NCBI GenBank assembly: GCA_027063305.1
Contig: JAMORY010000027.1
Coordinates: 124,001-188,000 of the forward strand
From: Sulfurovum sp.
Lineage (GTDB): Bacteria > Campylobacterota > Campylobacteria > Campylobacterales > Sulfurovaceae
Direction: 5' to 3'
DNA length: 64,000 nucleotides
Both the position numbers and the translations under genes were made by a program. This document shows, piece after piece, positions 53,496-62,071 of the stretch. A model generated the notes under the pieces. It was given only the letters and a program-made list of their open reading frames with translations. It was not told the origin of the DNA and did not search any database. Every line of letters begins with the position of its first letter. Position 1 is the first letter of the stretch.

Positions 53496-54963
53496 CTTCA
53501 TCCATCTCTTCAGGTATCTCAAGTCCCATCAGTTTCAGTACCGTCGGTGCGACATTGTTCAGTCCGCCTCCCTCTTTTACCTTCTTTACACCATCGGCAA
53601 GGATATAACACCAGACATCCCCTACCGTATGGTTGGTCAGCACATGCCCCTGCCCGTCACACATCTCTTCACAGTTGCCGTGATCCGAGGTCAGCACGAT
53701 GGCATAACCATCCTCTTTGGCCTTGGCAACGATCTTTCCAAGCTCCGCATCGACCGCTTCAACCGCCTTTTTTGCCGCTTCATAGTTCCCCGTATGCCCG
53801 ACCATATCACCATTGGCAAAGTTGACCACGATGAAATCGTACGCTTCATCCATCGCCGTACGTACCGCCTCACCCACTTCAGGCGCACTCATCTCCGGCT
53901 TCATATCGTAGGTCTTCACATCAGGACTGGGGATGAGTACACGGCTCTCTCCGACCATCGGCTCTTCCACACCACCGTTAAAGAAGAATGTCACATGCGC
54001 ATACTTCTCCGTCTCTGCCGTATGCAACTGTTTCAACCCCGCATCAGCGATCACTTCCGCAAGTGTATGCTCCGGCGCTTTTTTAGGAAAGAGTACCGGA
54101 TAAGGGAACGAAGCATCATACTGTGTCATGGTCGCGATATGCAACGGGATGAACTTTCGCTCGAACGCATCGAACTGCGGATCACCCAGTGCCGTAGTGA
54201 TCTCTCGCACCCTGTCCGCACGGAAGTTCGTTACGATCACCGCATCGCCCTCTTTCATCCCGTCATATCCGGCAAATGCGACAGGCTCGATGAATTCGTC
54301 GGTCTCACCCTTCTCATAACTTGCCGCCACGTACTCCGCAGGGCTCAGCTCCGTTTTCGGGGTCGCTTCGGCAATGGCACGGTAACCCTTCTCCACACGC
54401 TCCCAGCGGTTGTCCCTGTCCATCGTATAGAAACGTCCACCCAGTGTCGCAATGGAGATATCTTCATCACAGATCGCTTCGATCTGCTCGATGTAGCTTT
54501 TTGCAGAGGTCGGGCTCACATCTCGCCCATCGGTAATAAGGTGCAAAAAGACCCTCTTCCCACGGTGCTTGGCAAGCTTTGCAAAGCCAATGGTATGGTC
54601 AATATGCGAATGCACCCCGCCATCACTGAGAAGACCGATCAGATGCACACGGTCACTCTTTTCAAGCGTCTCTTTCAACGCTTCGTTCTCTTCAATACTC
54701 CCGTCCTTCAGTGCCAATGTGATCTTCACGAGATCTTGGTAGAGTACACGCCCCGCACCGATGGTCATGTGTCCCACTTCGGAGTTCCCCATCTGCCCTT
54801 CGGGAAGCCCGACGCTCAATCCGTAGGTGGAGATCAGCGCTTTTGGTACGCTCTCCAACGCATCGTAAGTCGGTTTTGTCGCATCTGCGAACGCATTACA
54901 GGCACTTTGCGGTTTGTACCCTATCCCATCCGTAATGATCAGTATTGTCTTTTGAATATCCAT
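53485..54963 (-). CDS. gpmI: 2,3-bisphosphoglycerate-independent phosphoglycerate mutase
   Basis: A 492-residue Mn-dependent enzyme interconverting 3- and 2-phosphoglycerate. Metal-site [10 protein letters not shown], catalytic Ser in [18 protein letters not shown] and the C-terminal [11 protein letters not shown] are present. ATG 54963 ([10 protein letters not shown]) is chosen over one three codons earlier because of spacing to GAAGAG. Confidence 0.95.
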   Translation of the reverse strand: MDIQKTILIITDGIGYKPQSACNAFADATKPTYDALESVPKALISTYGLSVGLPEGQMGNSEVGHMTIGAGRVLYQDLVKITLALKDGSIEENEALKETLEKSDRVHLIGLLSDGGVHSHIDHTIGFAKLAKHRGKRVFLHLITDGRDVSPTSAKSYIEQIEAICDEDISIATLGGRFYTMDRDNRWERVEKGYRAIAEATPKTELSPAEYVAASYEKGETDEFIEPVAFAGYDGMKEGDAVIVTNFRADRVREITTALGDPQFDAFERKFIPLHIATMTQYDASFPYPVLFPKKAPEHTLAEVIADAGLKQLHTAETEKYAHVTFFFNGGVEEPMVGESRVLIPSPDVKTYDMKPEMSAPEVGEAVRTAMDEAYDFIVVNFANGDMVGHTGNYEAAKKAVEAVDAELGKIVAKAKEDGYAIVLTSDHGNCEEMCDGQGHVLTNHTVGDVWCYILADGVKKVKEGGGLNNVAPTVLKLMGLEIPEEMDEALI

Positions 54964-55038
54964 ACGTAACATCTCTTCTTATATTTTATTGAAATCATAG
55001 TAAAATAAGCTTTTGTAAACCTAAATTGAAAGTTCACT

Positions 55039-56097
55039 ATGCTTTATACATTTTCACAATTTTTCGATATCAACCTGTTTAGTTACATCTCCGTACGTGC
55101 CGGATTCGCTTTTTTGATCGCATTTGCCCTGACACTCTTCATCATGCCCCGTTATATCTTGTGGGCAAAGGCGAAAAACGCCAATCAACCCATCAGCAAG
55201 TTCGTCGAAGCGCACGCAGCGAAAGGGAAAACCCCTACTATGGGCGGAGCGGTCTTTCTCTTTGCCACCCTTATTGCGGCACTGCTAAGCGTCGACCTTG
55301 GCAATCTCTATATCTGGGGAGGTATCATCACTCTGCTAGGTTTCGGTCTGGTAGGCTTCAAGGATGATCTGGGCAAAGTCCTCTCCGGAGACAACCTTGA
55401 GGGCTTAAGCCCCCGCGGGAAGATGGGGCTGCTCGCACTCATCGCACTCATTGCCAGTACACTCCTGATTCTGAATGGTTTCCCTACGGAGTTCTACATC
55501 CCCTTCTATAAAAAACCGCTCTTTGACATGGGTTATGCCGCACCGCTCTTCTGGATCTTGGTCTTTCTTGCCACCACCAATGCTGTCAACCTCACAGACG
55601 GACTTGATGGCTTGGCGACCGTACCCTCCATTATTGCACTCTTTAGCCTCGGTACCATCACCTATGCCACAGGTCATGCTATATTTAGCCACTACCTGCT
55701 CATCCCCAATATCCATGGAGTAGGAGAGGTGACCATCCTCGCCGCAGCGCTTGCAGGCGGGTTGATGGGATTTTTATGGTACAACGCCTACCCGGCCGAA
55801 GTGTTCATGGGAGATACCGGTTCGCTCGCCATCGGAGGCTTCATTGCCTATCTTGCGGTTCTGGCAAAGAGTGAAGTGCTCCTTATCCTCATCGGGCTTA
55901 TTTTCGTCATCGAGACCGTCTCGGTCATCTTACAGGTCGGAAGCTTCAAACTGCGTCAAAAACGCATCTTCCGCATGGCACCCATCCACCACCACTTCGA
56001 ACTCAAAGGATGGTCGGAGAACAAGATCATCGTCCGCTTCTGGATGATCTCGTTCATCGCGAATATTCTGGCGCTTATCTCGTTTAAGTTCAGATAA
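55039..56097 (+). CDS. mraY: Phospho-N-acetylmuramoyl-pentapeptide transferase
   Basis: A 352-residue ten-TM enzyme that makes lipid I. Diagnostic segments are [52 protein letters not shown] and the C-terminal [12 protein letters not shown]. murD follows, but a four-helix-bundle element now separates the two cell-wall genes. Confidence 0.96.
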   Translation: MLYTFSQFFDINLFSYISVRAGFAFLIAFALTLFIMPRYILWAKAKNANQPISKFVEAHAAKGKTPTMGGAVFLFATLIAALLSVDLGNLYIWGGIITLLGFGLVGFKDDLGKVLSGDNLEGLSPRGKMGLLALIALIASTLLILNGFPTEFYIPFYKKPLFDMGYAAPLFWILVFLATTNAVNLTDGLDGLATVPSIIALFSLGTITYATGHAIFSHYLLIPNIHGVGEVTILAAALAGGLMGFLWYNAYPAEVFMGDTGSLAIGGFIAYLAVLAKSEVLLILIGLIFVIETVSVILQVGSFKLRQKRIFRMAPIHHHFELKGWSENKIIVRFWMISFIANILALISFKFR

Positions 56098-56100
56098 ATT

Positions 56101-56565
56101 AATGAGGAATGAGGAATGAGGAATGAGGAACCGAAAGTAAATGACCCTTTAAGCCAAAAAAGTTTCTTTTTTGCTTTACGTATTGTTAAACTCTGCAAAT
56201 ATCTTCAGTCTGAACATAAAGAGTATATTCTCTCAAAACAGATATTACGAAGTGGTACAGCCATAGGTGCCCTAATCGCAGAGGCTAAATATACACAATC
56301 AAAAGCAGACTTTCTCAACAAACTTATGATAGCACTAAAAGAAACGAATGAAACCAAATATTGGATCAACCTTCTCTATCATTCAGAATACCTGTCTGAT
56401 AAAATGTATCAGAGTCTATTACCTGAAATTGAAACTCTTTTAAAACTTCTTATTGCCAGCACAAAAACTACTAAAAAGGTCAACCCATAATGTTATCTAC
56501 TTTCTCCTCTATCGGTTACTCATTACTCATTACTCATTACTCATTTAAAGATCCAAAGGATTTTT
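56101..56565. mobile_element. Full compound element with four-helix-bundle gene, between mraY and murD
   Basis: Left array TGAGGAA (56101-56130), the four-helix-bundle gene reading right, right array TACTCAT (about 56513-56546), and an 8-bp fold-back AAAGATCC (56547-56554) pairing with 56558-56565 (one G-T) over the murD ribosome-binding site. The left junction shows only a weak pairing with the mraY end. The paired GGTATGC-type hairpins are not evident here. Confidence 0.75.
56116..56490 (+). CDS. Four-helix-bundle protein (IVP/Avd-like family)
   Basis: A 124-residue protein with SFFFALRIVKLCKYLQ, EYILSKQILRSGTAIGALIAE, KYTQSKADFLNKLMIALKETNETKYWINLL and a C-terminal ASTKTTKK. The ATG at 56116 lies in the heptamer array. 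Repeats of TGAGGAATG provide both an AGGA and an ATG at suitable spacing, so the array seems to act as the translation start. Its first five residues (MRNEE) are array-encoded. Closest in the window to the copy at 61657. Confidence 0.88.
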   Translation: MRNEEPKVNDPLSQKSFFFALRIVKLCKYLQSEHKEYILSKQILRSGTAIGALIAEAKYTQSKADFLNKLMIALKETNETKYWINLLYHSEYLSDKMYQSLLPEIETLLKLLIASTKTTKKVNP

Positions 56566-56566
56566 C

Positions 56567-57850
56567 ATGAAGCCCACATTATTCGGCTACGGTCTGACAA
56601 CCAAAGCGATCGCCAAAAAGCTCGGCGGTGGCTGTACCTTCTTTGACGACAACTGTAAAGAACCCTACACCGATGCGATGGGAAACCGCATACTCCCCTC
56701 ACACCTCTTCGATCCCAATACCAGCCAACTAGAGATCACCACACCAAGCCTACCACCCAAACACCCGCTTATTCAAAGTGCCAAACACCTGCTGAGCGAG
56801 TATGATTATTTTCTTAGCGACCCATCTCAAATAGAAGCATTGCAGAGCAATGCAAACCAACACTCCTCACTCCTCACTCCTCACTCCTCACTATCCAAAC
56901 CGTTCACAGTTTGGATCTCAGGTACCAACGGAAAGACCACCACTACCCAAATGCTCACATACCTGCTGGAAAAACGTGGAGCCGTTAGCGGCGGGAATAT
57001 CGGCACACCGCTGGCGGACCTGAGAGAAGATGCTCCTATCTGGGTGTTGGAGACAAGCTCTTTTACCCTGCATCATACCAAGTTCGCTTCGCCCGATATC
57101 TACCTGCTGCTGCCCATTACCCCCGACCACCTTGACTGGCACGGTACGCCTGAAGCGTACGAAGCGGACAAGCTCAGACCGCTTCGTACCATGAAAGAGG
57201 GAGAGCTGGCACTGGTCCCCAAAGGCTTGAACCTGCCAAAAACCGATGCGTATATCGTAGAGTATGACACTAACGACTTCCTCTGCGACTATTTTAACCT
57301 CGATGCATCAAAACTCAACTATAAGGGGGCTTTTCTACAAGATGCTCTGCTCTCCATTGCCATCACCAAAGTGCTTTTCGATGAGACCGACTACGACCTG
57401 CTTAACACCTTCAAGCGTGATGCCCACCGTCAAGAGGAGTTCACCGATGCACAGGGCAGGCTTTGGGTCAACGACTCAAAAGCCACGAATCTCGATGCAA
57501 CGGTACAAGCGGTATTGACCTATCAGGACCGCCCGATACATTTGATCATCGGCGGGGATGACAAAGGTGTCGACCTCACACCGCTCTTTGAGACCGTCAA
57601 ACCGCTTTCACTTACATTATATAGTATCGGTGCCAATATGGAAAAGGTTCAAAGACTCGCAACGCACTATGACATCCCTCTAGTCTCCTGCAAGACACTG
57701 GAAAATGCTATCAAGCAGATCGATACGGTGCACACCAGTGAAAGTGTCGCGCTCCTCTCACCTGCGGCGGCGAGTTTCGACCAGTTCGACTCATATAAAC
57801 ACAGAGGCGAATGTTTTAAAGCACTGCTTCAGAAACTTTCCGACTCATAG
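56567..57850 (+). CDS. murD: UDP-N-acetylmuramoylalanine-D-glutamate ligase
   Basis: A 427-residue Mur ligase adding D-Glu. ATP loop ISGTNGKTTTTQM (about 118-130), ETSSFTLH and NDSKATNLDAT are present. About residues 91-117 ([21 protein letters not shown] and following) are encoded by half of a heptamer element inserted in frame between the N-terminal UDP-binding domain and the ATP loop. The enzyme otherwise appears complete. Confidence 0.93.
   Translation: MKPTLFGYGLTTKAIAKKLGGGCTFFDDNCKEPYTDAMGNRILPSHLFDPNTSQLEITTPSLPPKHPLIQSAKHLLSEYDYFLSDPSQIEALQSNANQHSSLLTPHSSLSKPFTVWISGTNGKTTTTQMLTYLLEKRGAVSGGNIGTPLADLREDAPIWVLETSSFTLHHTKFASPDIYLLLPITPDHLDWHGTPEAYEADKLRPLRTMKEGELALVPKGLNLPKTDAYIVEYDTNDFLCDYFNLDASKLNYKGAFLQDALLSIAITKVLFDETDYDLLNTFKRDAHRQEEFTDAQGRLWVNDSKATNLDATVQAVLTYQDRPIHLIIGGDDKGVDLTPLFETVKPLSLTLYSIGANMEKVQRLATHYDIPLVSCKTLENAIKQIDTVHTSESVALLSPAAASFDQFDSYKHRGECFKALLQKLSDS
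56837..56916. repeat. Right half of a heptamer element inside murD
   Basis: Hairpin GCATTGC/GCAATGC (56837-56853) followed by AAACC, CTCCTCA array (about 56861-56892) and fold-back ATCCAAAC (56893-56900) pairing with GTTTGGAT (56909-56916). This is identical in plan to the right halves upstream of priA and ssrA. It is translated through in frame. Confidence 0.85.
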
Positions 57851-57906
57851 GAATACAAGTGCTATTTGACTATGATAGTAGCACTATTACACAATAAAGG
57901 TGAATA

Positions 57907-58488
57907 ATGAATCCTCAGAAAAAACGGATACTTACAATTAAATTTTTAAGTATTCTTCTCTTGATCTTAATGCTAACGACCCAAGGGCACCCCAATATAT
58001 ATATGGATATTCTAGGTTTTCTGCTTATTGTAGCAACCGGACTTGGTCGTGTCTGGGCGGCATCTTACATTGCAGGTTTCAAAAAAGGGAAAGTGGTACA
58101 AGACGGACCTTACTCGATCATGCGTAATCCACTCTACTTCTTCTCGTTTCTAGGGTTTGCCGGTATTGGGCTTGTTTTTGGCTCCGTTGTACTTGCTGTG
58201 CTCTTTGTAGGTGTATTCCTTGTGACACATCTTCCTATTATCCGCTATGAAGAGGGGCAACTTCTTGAACTTTTTGGTGAGGAGTATGCAGTCTACAAGG
58301 CAAAAACACCTCGCTTCTTTCCAAAGCCGGCCCTCTTTCATAGTCCGACCATGATCGATTTCTACCCTAAAAAGTTTGCAAAGACACTTAGAGAATCGGC
58401 ACTTCTTATTGCAAGTTACGGTCTTATCAAATTCATCGTTTGGCTACATGAGAACAATATCCTGCCAAATCTTGTAACACTTCCCTAA
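57907..58488 (+). CDS. Isoprenylcysteine carboxyl methyltransferase-like membrane protein
   Basis: A 193-residue protein with about four TMs and the ICMT/PEMT-type core KKGKVVQDGPYSIMRNPLYFFSFL and RYEEGQLLELFGEEYAVYKAKTPRFFP. Bacterial members methylate unknown small molecules or lipids using SAM. Monocistronic. A hairpin covers its stop codon. Confidence 0.8.
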   Translation: MNPQKKRILTIKFLSILLLILMLTTQGHPNIYMDILGFLLIVATGLGRVWAASYIAGFKKGKVVQDGPYSIMRNPLYFFSFLGFAGIGLVFGSVVLAVLFVGVFLVTHLPIIRYEEGQLLELFGEEYAVYKAKTPRFFPKPALFHSPTMIDFYPKKFAKTLRESALLIASYGLIKFIVWLHENNILPNLVTLP

Positions 58489-58500
58489 AAAGGAAGTGTT
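58476..58500. terminator. Hairpin over the methyltransferase stop codon
   Basis: AACACTTCC (58476-58484) pairs perfectly with 58492-58500. The 7-nt loop contains the TAA stop. It resembles the fold-backs at heptamer-element edges, but no array follows, and A-rich DNA comes next. It is a useful control: stop-codon hairpins occur here without an element. Confidence 0.55.
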
Positions 58501-58573
58501 CAAAAAAATGGTTATTTTTAACGATTTACACCTAAATACCTGAATGTTTAAAGTTATTTTAAGTTTTTGCAGC

Positions 58574-58579
58574 TATAAT
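58574..58579 (+). promoter_or_regulatory. -10 box of tRNA-Phe
   Basis: TATAAT lies 23 bp before the tRNA 5' end, after a T-rich tract. No -35 consensus is seen. Confidence 0.6.
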
Positions 58580-58602
58580 TCCAATCACTTCAGCACAACA
58601 GT

Positions 58603-58678
58603 GGCTCCGTAGCTCAGTTGGTAGAGCAAAGGATTGAAAATCCTTGTGTCGGCGGTTCGATTCCGTCCGGCGCCACCA
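58603..58678 (+). tRNA. tRNA-Phe (GAA)
   Basis: A 76-nt cloverleaf with D-arm GCTC-AGTTGGTA-GAGC, anticodon stem AGGAT/ATCCT with loop TGAAAAT (anticodon GAA), T-arm GGCGG-TTCGATT-CCGTC and encoded CCA. The acceptor GGCTCCG pairs with CGGCGCC except for a T-C mismatch at position 4-69. Confidence 0.95.
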
Positions 58679-58761
58679 CTTCTTTTAAACTGATCAAAAA
58701 ATAAGAAACATTTTACTAAATATATTCTTACCTACAAAATATTACAAATACGATACATCCC

Positions 58762-58797
58762 AAACACTTCGTTAACACTTTCTAAACACTTCGTTAA
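58762..58797. promoter_or_regulatory. 14-bp direct repeats upstream of the major porin
   Basis: AAACACTTCGTTAA occurs perfectly at 58762-58775 and 58784-58797, a 22-bp phase (two helical turns). Another GTTAATAA follows at 58805. They lie 30-65 bp before the TTGACA box. They are candidate sites for an activator or repressor of the porin. Confidence 0.55.
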
Positions 58798-58825
58798 TAA
58801 ATTTGTTAATAATTCATTAATTAAC

Positions 58826-58855
58826 TTGACATTTATAAATATAATGTGTTATACT
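58826..58855 (+). promoter_or_regulatory. Strong promoter of the major porin
   Basis: TTGACA (58826-58831) and TATACT (58850-58855) with an 18-bp spacer (or TTATAC with 17). The start codon follows at 58889. The strength fits the abundance expected of the protein. Confidence 0.6.
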
Positions 58856-58888
58856 ACACCGTATTTCAAAAAATTCAAGGAGATTACA

Positions 58889-60130
58889 ATGAAAAAGACA
58901 CTCTTACTCTCAGCAGTAGCGTCAACAATGATTATGGCGGGTGGTGATATTGCACCAGTTGAGCCAGTAGTAGAAACACCAGCGGTAGCAGCTGCACCAT
59001 CTGGTTGGGATTTTAGCGGACAAGCGGTAGTTTACTATCAAACATCTGATCTACAAGGAACTGGAGATCTTTTCGACCAAGACTCTTCAATCGCTGATTT
59101 TGGTCTTCAACTCAGAGCAGTTAATAAAGATGTATTTGCCGGTATCGGTATCGGTGGTGAGGTAAGTGCACTTTCTACACTTAACCTTGAGAACTACCTT
59201 GTAAGTGGTGTTCCTCAAACAGTAGCATACGGAAATGACCTTGATGATGTAACTGACGGTGGTTGGATGTCACAATTGTACATGACTTATGCAGTGGGTA
59301 ACACAAGCTTTAAACTCGGTCGTCAAGAGCTTCCAAAAGCATTGTCTCCATTTGCATTCTCTGAAAGCTGGAACGTGTTCAAAAACACATTCGATGCAGT
59401 ATTGGTTGTAAACACAGACATTCAAGACACTACAATTGTTGGTGCATGGGTTGCTGGAAACAACGTAAATGGACCAGCTGCAAATATGTCTGACTTTAAC
59501 TCTCTTAACGACAGTGACGGTGTTTATATGTTGACTGTTCAAAACAAATCAGTTGCAGGTCTTACATTGACAGGTAGCTACTACTATGCTCCTTCTTTCG
59601 TAGCTGATATCTATGCTGACGATGCTAACCTTTTCTGGGCAGATGCTACATATGCATTTAACAACTACACAGTTGCTGGTCAATATGGATATATGGATCT
59701 TAACCTTGTAGCTGGAGACAATGATGTTCAAGCATTCGGTCTTAAAGCAGCAGGAAACTTCGATATGTTCAATGCAGAGGTTGCTTACTCTAACGTTAAC
59801 GATGCTGGTTTCGGTCTATTGAATGTAGGTGGTGTAAAAACTGCACTTTACACACAAATGATCCTTAACCAAAACTTCATCAGAAACGACAACGATACTT
59901 TCGTAGTAAGAGCTGGCATGAAGGCACTTGGTGGTAAATTCGGTTTGGCGTATGACTATACTACAGACAACTCTGCAGCTGAAAATGATTATCAAGAGCT
60001 TGACCTTACTTATAAAACAAAAGTGTTCAATGACTCTACAACAGTATTCGCTGGATACGTTTACCAAGATGCTGATAACTGGGCAGATTCAAACAACGTT
60101 ATCCGTGTATGGGGAAGATACAACTTCTAA
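58889..60130 (+). CDS. Major outer-membrane porin
   Basis: A 413-residue protein: signal peptide MKKTLLLSAVASTMIMAGG, a short Pro/Val/Ala-rich linker, and a beta barrel of alternating aromatic strands ending IRVWGRYNF. Codon use is noticeably biased (many GTA, GCA, ACA, AAC) compared with neighbours, as expected for a very highly expressed gene. AAGGAG precedes ATG 58889. It probably serves general uptake of small solutes. No specific substrate can be assigned. Confidence 0.83.
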   Translation: MKKTLLLSAVASTMIMAGGDIAPVEPVVETPAVAAAPSGWDFSGQAVVYYQTSDLQGTGDLFDQDSSIADFGLQLRAVNKDVFAGIGIGGEVSALSTLNLENYLVSGVPQTVAYGNDLDDVTDGGWMSQLYMTYAVGNTSFKLGRQELPKALSPFAFSESWNVFKNTFDAVLVVNTDIQDTTIVGAWVAGNNVNGPAANMSDFNSLNDSDGVYMLTVQNKSVAGLTLTGSYYYAPSFVADIYADDANLFWADATYAFNNYTVAGQYGYMDLNLVAGDNDVQAFGLKAAGNFDMFNAEVAYSNVNDAGFGLLNVGGVKTALYTQMILNQNFIRNDNDTFVVRAGMKALGGKFGLAYDYTTDNSAAENDYQELDLTYKTKVFNDSTTVFAGYVYQDADNWADSNNVIRVWGRYNF

Positions 60131-60159
60131 GAATCACTTCTTAACGTTATATACCCTTG

Positions 60160-60200
60160 ACATTCAGGCTTTTGCCTGAGTGTTCTTCTTTTTTTCTTTT
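60160..60200 (+). terminator. Intrinsic terminator of the porin gene
   Basis: ACATTCAGGC pairs with GCCTGAGTGT (one T-G) around TTTT, followed by a T-rich run (60183-60200). It lies 29 bp after the porin stop. Confidence 0.85.
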
Positions 60201-60325
60201 CTCTAGTACTTATATTTTATCGTATTGCACCCATTCAAACCGCAAGAATATTCCTTTATCAAAAATAGATCACTCCTATCTCTCTAACATATGGTATAAT
60301 TCTTCAAAAAAACAAAAGAACAACC

Positions 60326-61654
60326 ATGCCAAAAAAACTCCACCTCGTCAGCCTCGGCTGTACCAAGAACCTAGTAGACTCCGAAGTGATGCTCGGAAGG
60401 CTAAAAAGCTATGAGATCACCGATGACAATACCGATGCCGATGTGATCATCGTCAATACCTGCGGATTTATCGATGCGGCTAAAGAGGAGAGCATCAACA
60501 CCATCCTCAACCTGCATGACGAACGCAAAAAAGACTCCGTACTGGTCATGGCAGGGTGTCTGAGCGAACGCTACAAAGAAGAGCTGATGCAAGAGCTTCC
60601 CGAGATCGACATCTTCACCGGTGTGGGTGACTATGAGAAGATCGATGCGCTCATTGCACAAAAACAGAGCAGTTTTTCACCTGAGGTCTATCTGGCTACG
60701 GAGAACAGCGGCAGGGTCATTACCGGCTCTAGCTACCATGCCTACATCAAGATCGCCGAAGGGTGTAACCAGCAGTGCAGCTTCTGTGCCATCCCAAGCT
60801 TTAAAGGCAAACTCCACTCCAGAAGCCTCGGGTCGATCGTCAAAGAGGTCAGCAACCTTGCCAAAGAGGGCTTTTACGACTTCTCGTTCATCTCTCAGGA
60901 CTCCTCCAGCTACGGAAGGGACATGGGCATGAAAGATGGACTTAGAGAGCTTATCAAAGCAGTAGAAGCGATTAAAGGTGTTAGAAGTGCCCGCATCCTC
61001 TACCTCTACCCAAGTACCACCACATTCGAGCTTATCGATGATATTGCTAACTCACATATCTTCCAAACCTACTACGATATACCTATCCAGCACATCGATG
61101 ACCGCGTATTAAAGACCATGAAGCGTGGTTTTGGAGAGAAACAGACCATCGCCTTGCTTGAACATATGAAAAGCAAGAACAATGCCTTCATCCGCACCTC
61201 TGTCATTGCAGGACACCCAGGAGAGACGCAGGAGAGCTTTGAAAAGCTCTGCCGTTTCATGGAAGATTTCGGTTTTGACCGTTTCAACACCTTCCACTAC
61301 TCCAACGAAGAGTCCACCACCGCCTATGAAATGGAACAGATCCCCAAAGAGATCATCGAAGAGAGAGCCGCTATTTTAGGCGAGATCGCCGAGGAGACCA
61401 CCAAACGCTCTTTAGAGAAGATGGTAGGCAAAACCGTAGAACTCGTCATCGACGGCGAAAGCGACGAACACGAATTCCTGCTTAGTTCCAGACCGCTACA
61501 GTGGGCTGTAGATATTGACGGAGAGATCCTCGTCAATGACACGAATGATCTTTCTGTAACATACGGAAAAGTCTATGAAGCCAAAGTGACGGAACTTGCG
61601 GGAATGCAGCTTTTGGCAACACTATTTAGTGAGGAAGCAGGAAGCAGGAAGTAG
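60326..61654 (+). CDS. rimO: Ribosomal protein S12 methylthiotransferase
   Basis: A 442-residue radical-SAM enzyme thiomethylating Asp of S12. The N-terminal cluster cysteine is in SLGCTKNLVDSEVM, the radical-SAM triad in EGCNQQCSFCAIPSFKG, and a C-terminal TRAM-like domain follows. The last residues SEEAGSRK are encoded by the heptamer array of the adjoining element; its TAG stop lies in the array, 2 nt before the next gene. Confidence 0.95.
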   Translation: MPKKLHLVSLGCTKNLVDSEVMLGRLKSYEITDDNTDADVIIVNTCGFIDAAKEESINTILNLHDERKKDSVLVMAGCLSERYKEELMQELPEIDIFTGVGDYEKIDALIAQKQSSFSPEVYLATENSGRVITGSSYHAYIKIAEGCNQQCSFCAIPSFKGKLHSRSLGSIVKEVSNLAKEGFYDFSFISQDSSSYGRDMGMKDGLRELIKAVEAIKGVRSARILYLYPSTTTFELIDDIANSHIFQTYYDIPIQHIDDRVLKTMKRGFGEKQTIALLEHMKSKNNAFIRTSVIAGHPGETQESFEKLCRFMEDFGFDRFNTFHYSNEESTTAYEMEQIPKEIIEERAAILGEIAEETTKRSLEKMVGKTVELVIDGESDEHEFLLSSRPLQWAVDIDGEILVNDTNDLSVTYGKVYEAKVTELAGMQLLATLFSEEAGSRK

Positions 61655-62071
61655 GAGTGAAAGAGAGTGTTTTATTGGAAAAAAGTTTAGATTTTGCTTT
61701 ACGCATTATCAAACTTTCCCGCTATCTACAACAAGAACATAAAGAATACATTCTTTCAAAACAGATCGTACGCAGTGGAACAGCCATTGGTGCATTAATA
61801 CGAGAAGCCCAATATGCACAATCGAAAGCTGACTTTTTACATAAACTCACAATTGCACTAAAAGAGACGAATGAAACCAAATACTGGCTTCAATTATTAG
61901 TTAGGTCAGATTATATTAACCAAAACATGTTTCAAAGTATCGAACCGGATGCAGAAGAGCTTTTAAAGCTTCTTATTGCCAGCACAAAAACAATTAAAAA
62001 CACTATCTAAATATGCAGATCTCACTCCTACCTCCTACCTCCTACCTCCTACCTAATAAAAAGAATCTTTT
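61620..62071. mobile_element. Full compound element with four-helix-bundle gene, between rimO and tilS
   Basis: Fold-back CACTA/TAGTG (61620-61631), left array AGGAAGC (61631-61655), the four-helix-bundle gene, right array CTCCTAC (about 62023-62054) and fold-back AAAAGA/TCTTTT (62059-62071). rimO terminates inside the left array and tilS begins just before the right array, so the element forms one continuous translated operon with its hosts. No GGTATGC hairpins are seen. Confidence 0.78.
61657..62010 (+). CDS. Four-helix-bundle protein (IVP/Avd-like family)
   Basis: A 117-residue protein starting at GTG 61657 with array-derived GGAAG and GGAG as ribosome-binding sequence. Core: SLDFALRIIKLSRYLQ, EYILSKQIVRSGTAIGALIRE, QYAQSKADFLHKLTIALKETNETKYW and ASTKTIKNTI. 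The start is 2 nt after the rimO stop and the stop is 2 nt before tilS, so it is translated as part of this operon. Confidence 0.88.
   Translation: MKESVLLEKSLDFALRIIKLSRYLQQEHKEYILSKQIVRSGTAIGALIREAQYAQSKADFLHKLTIALKETNETKYWLQLLVRSDYINQNMFQSIEPDAEELLKLLIASTKTIKNTI

Noticed and set aside
53629-54969. A 446-codon open frame opposite gpmI
   Set aside because: It has no ribosome-binding site, no recognisable domain and a composition (many Arg, His, Cys) typical of an antisense shadow of a strongly biased gene. gpmI on the other strand is certain.
1480-62054. Heptamer arrays as CRISPR arrays
   Set aside because: Units are 7 bp and directly abutting with no unique spacers, and no cas genes are present.
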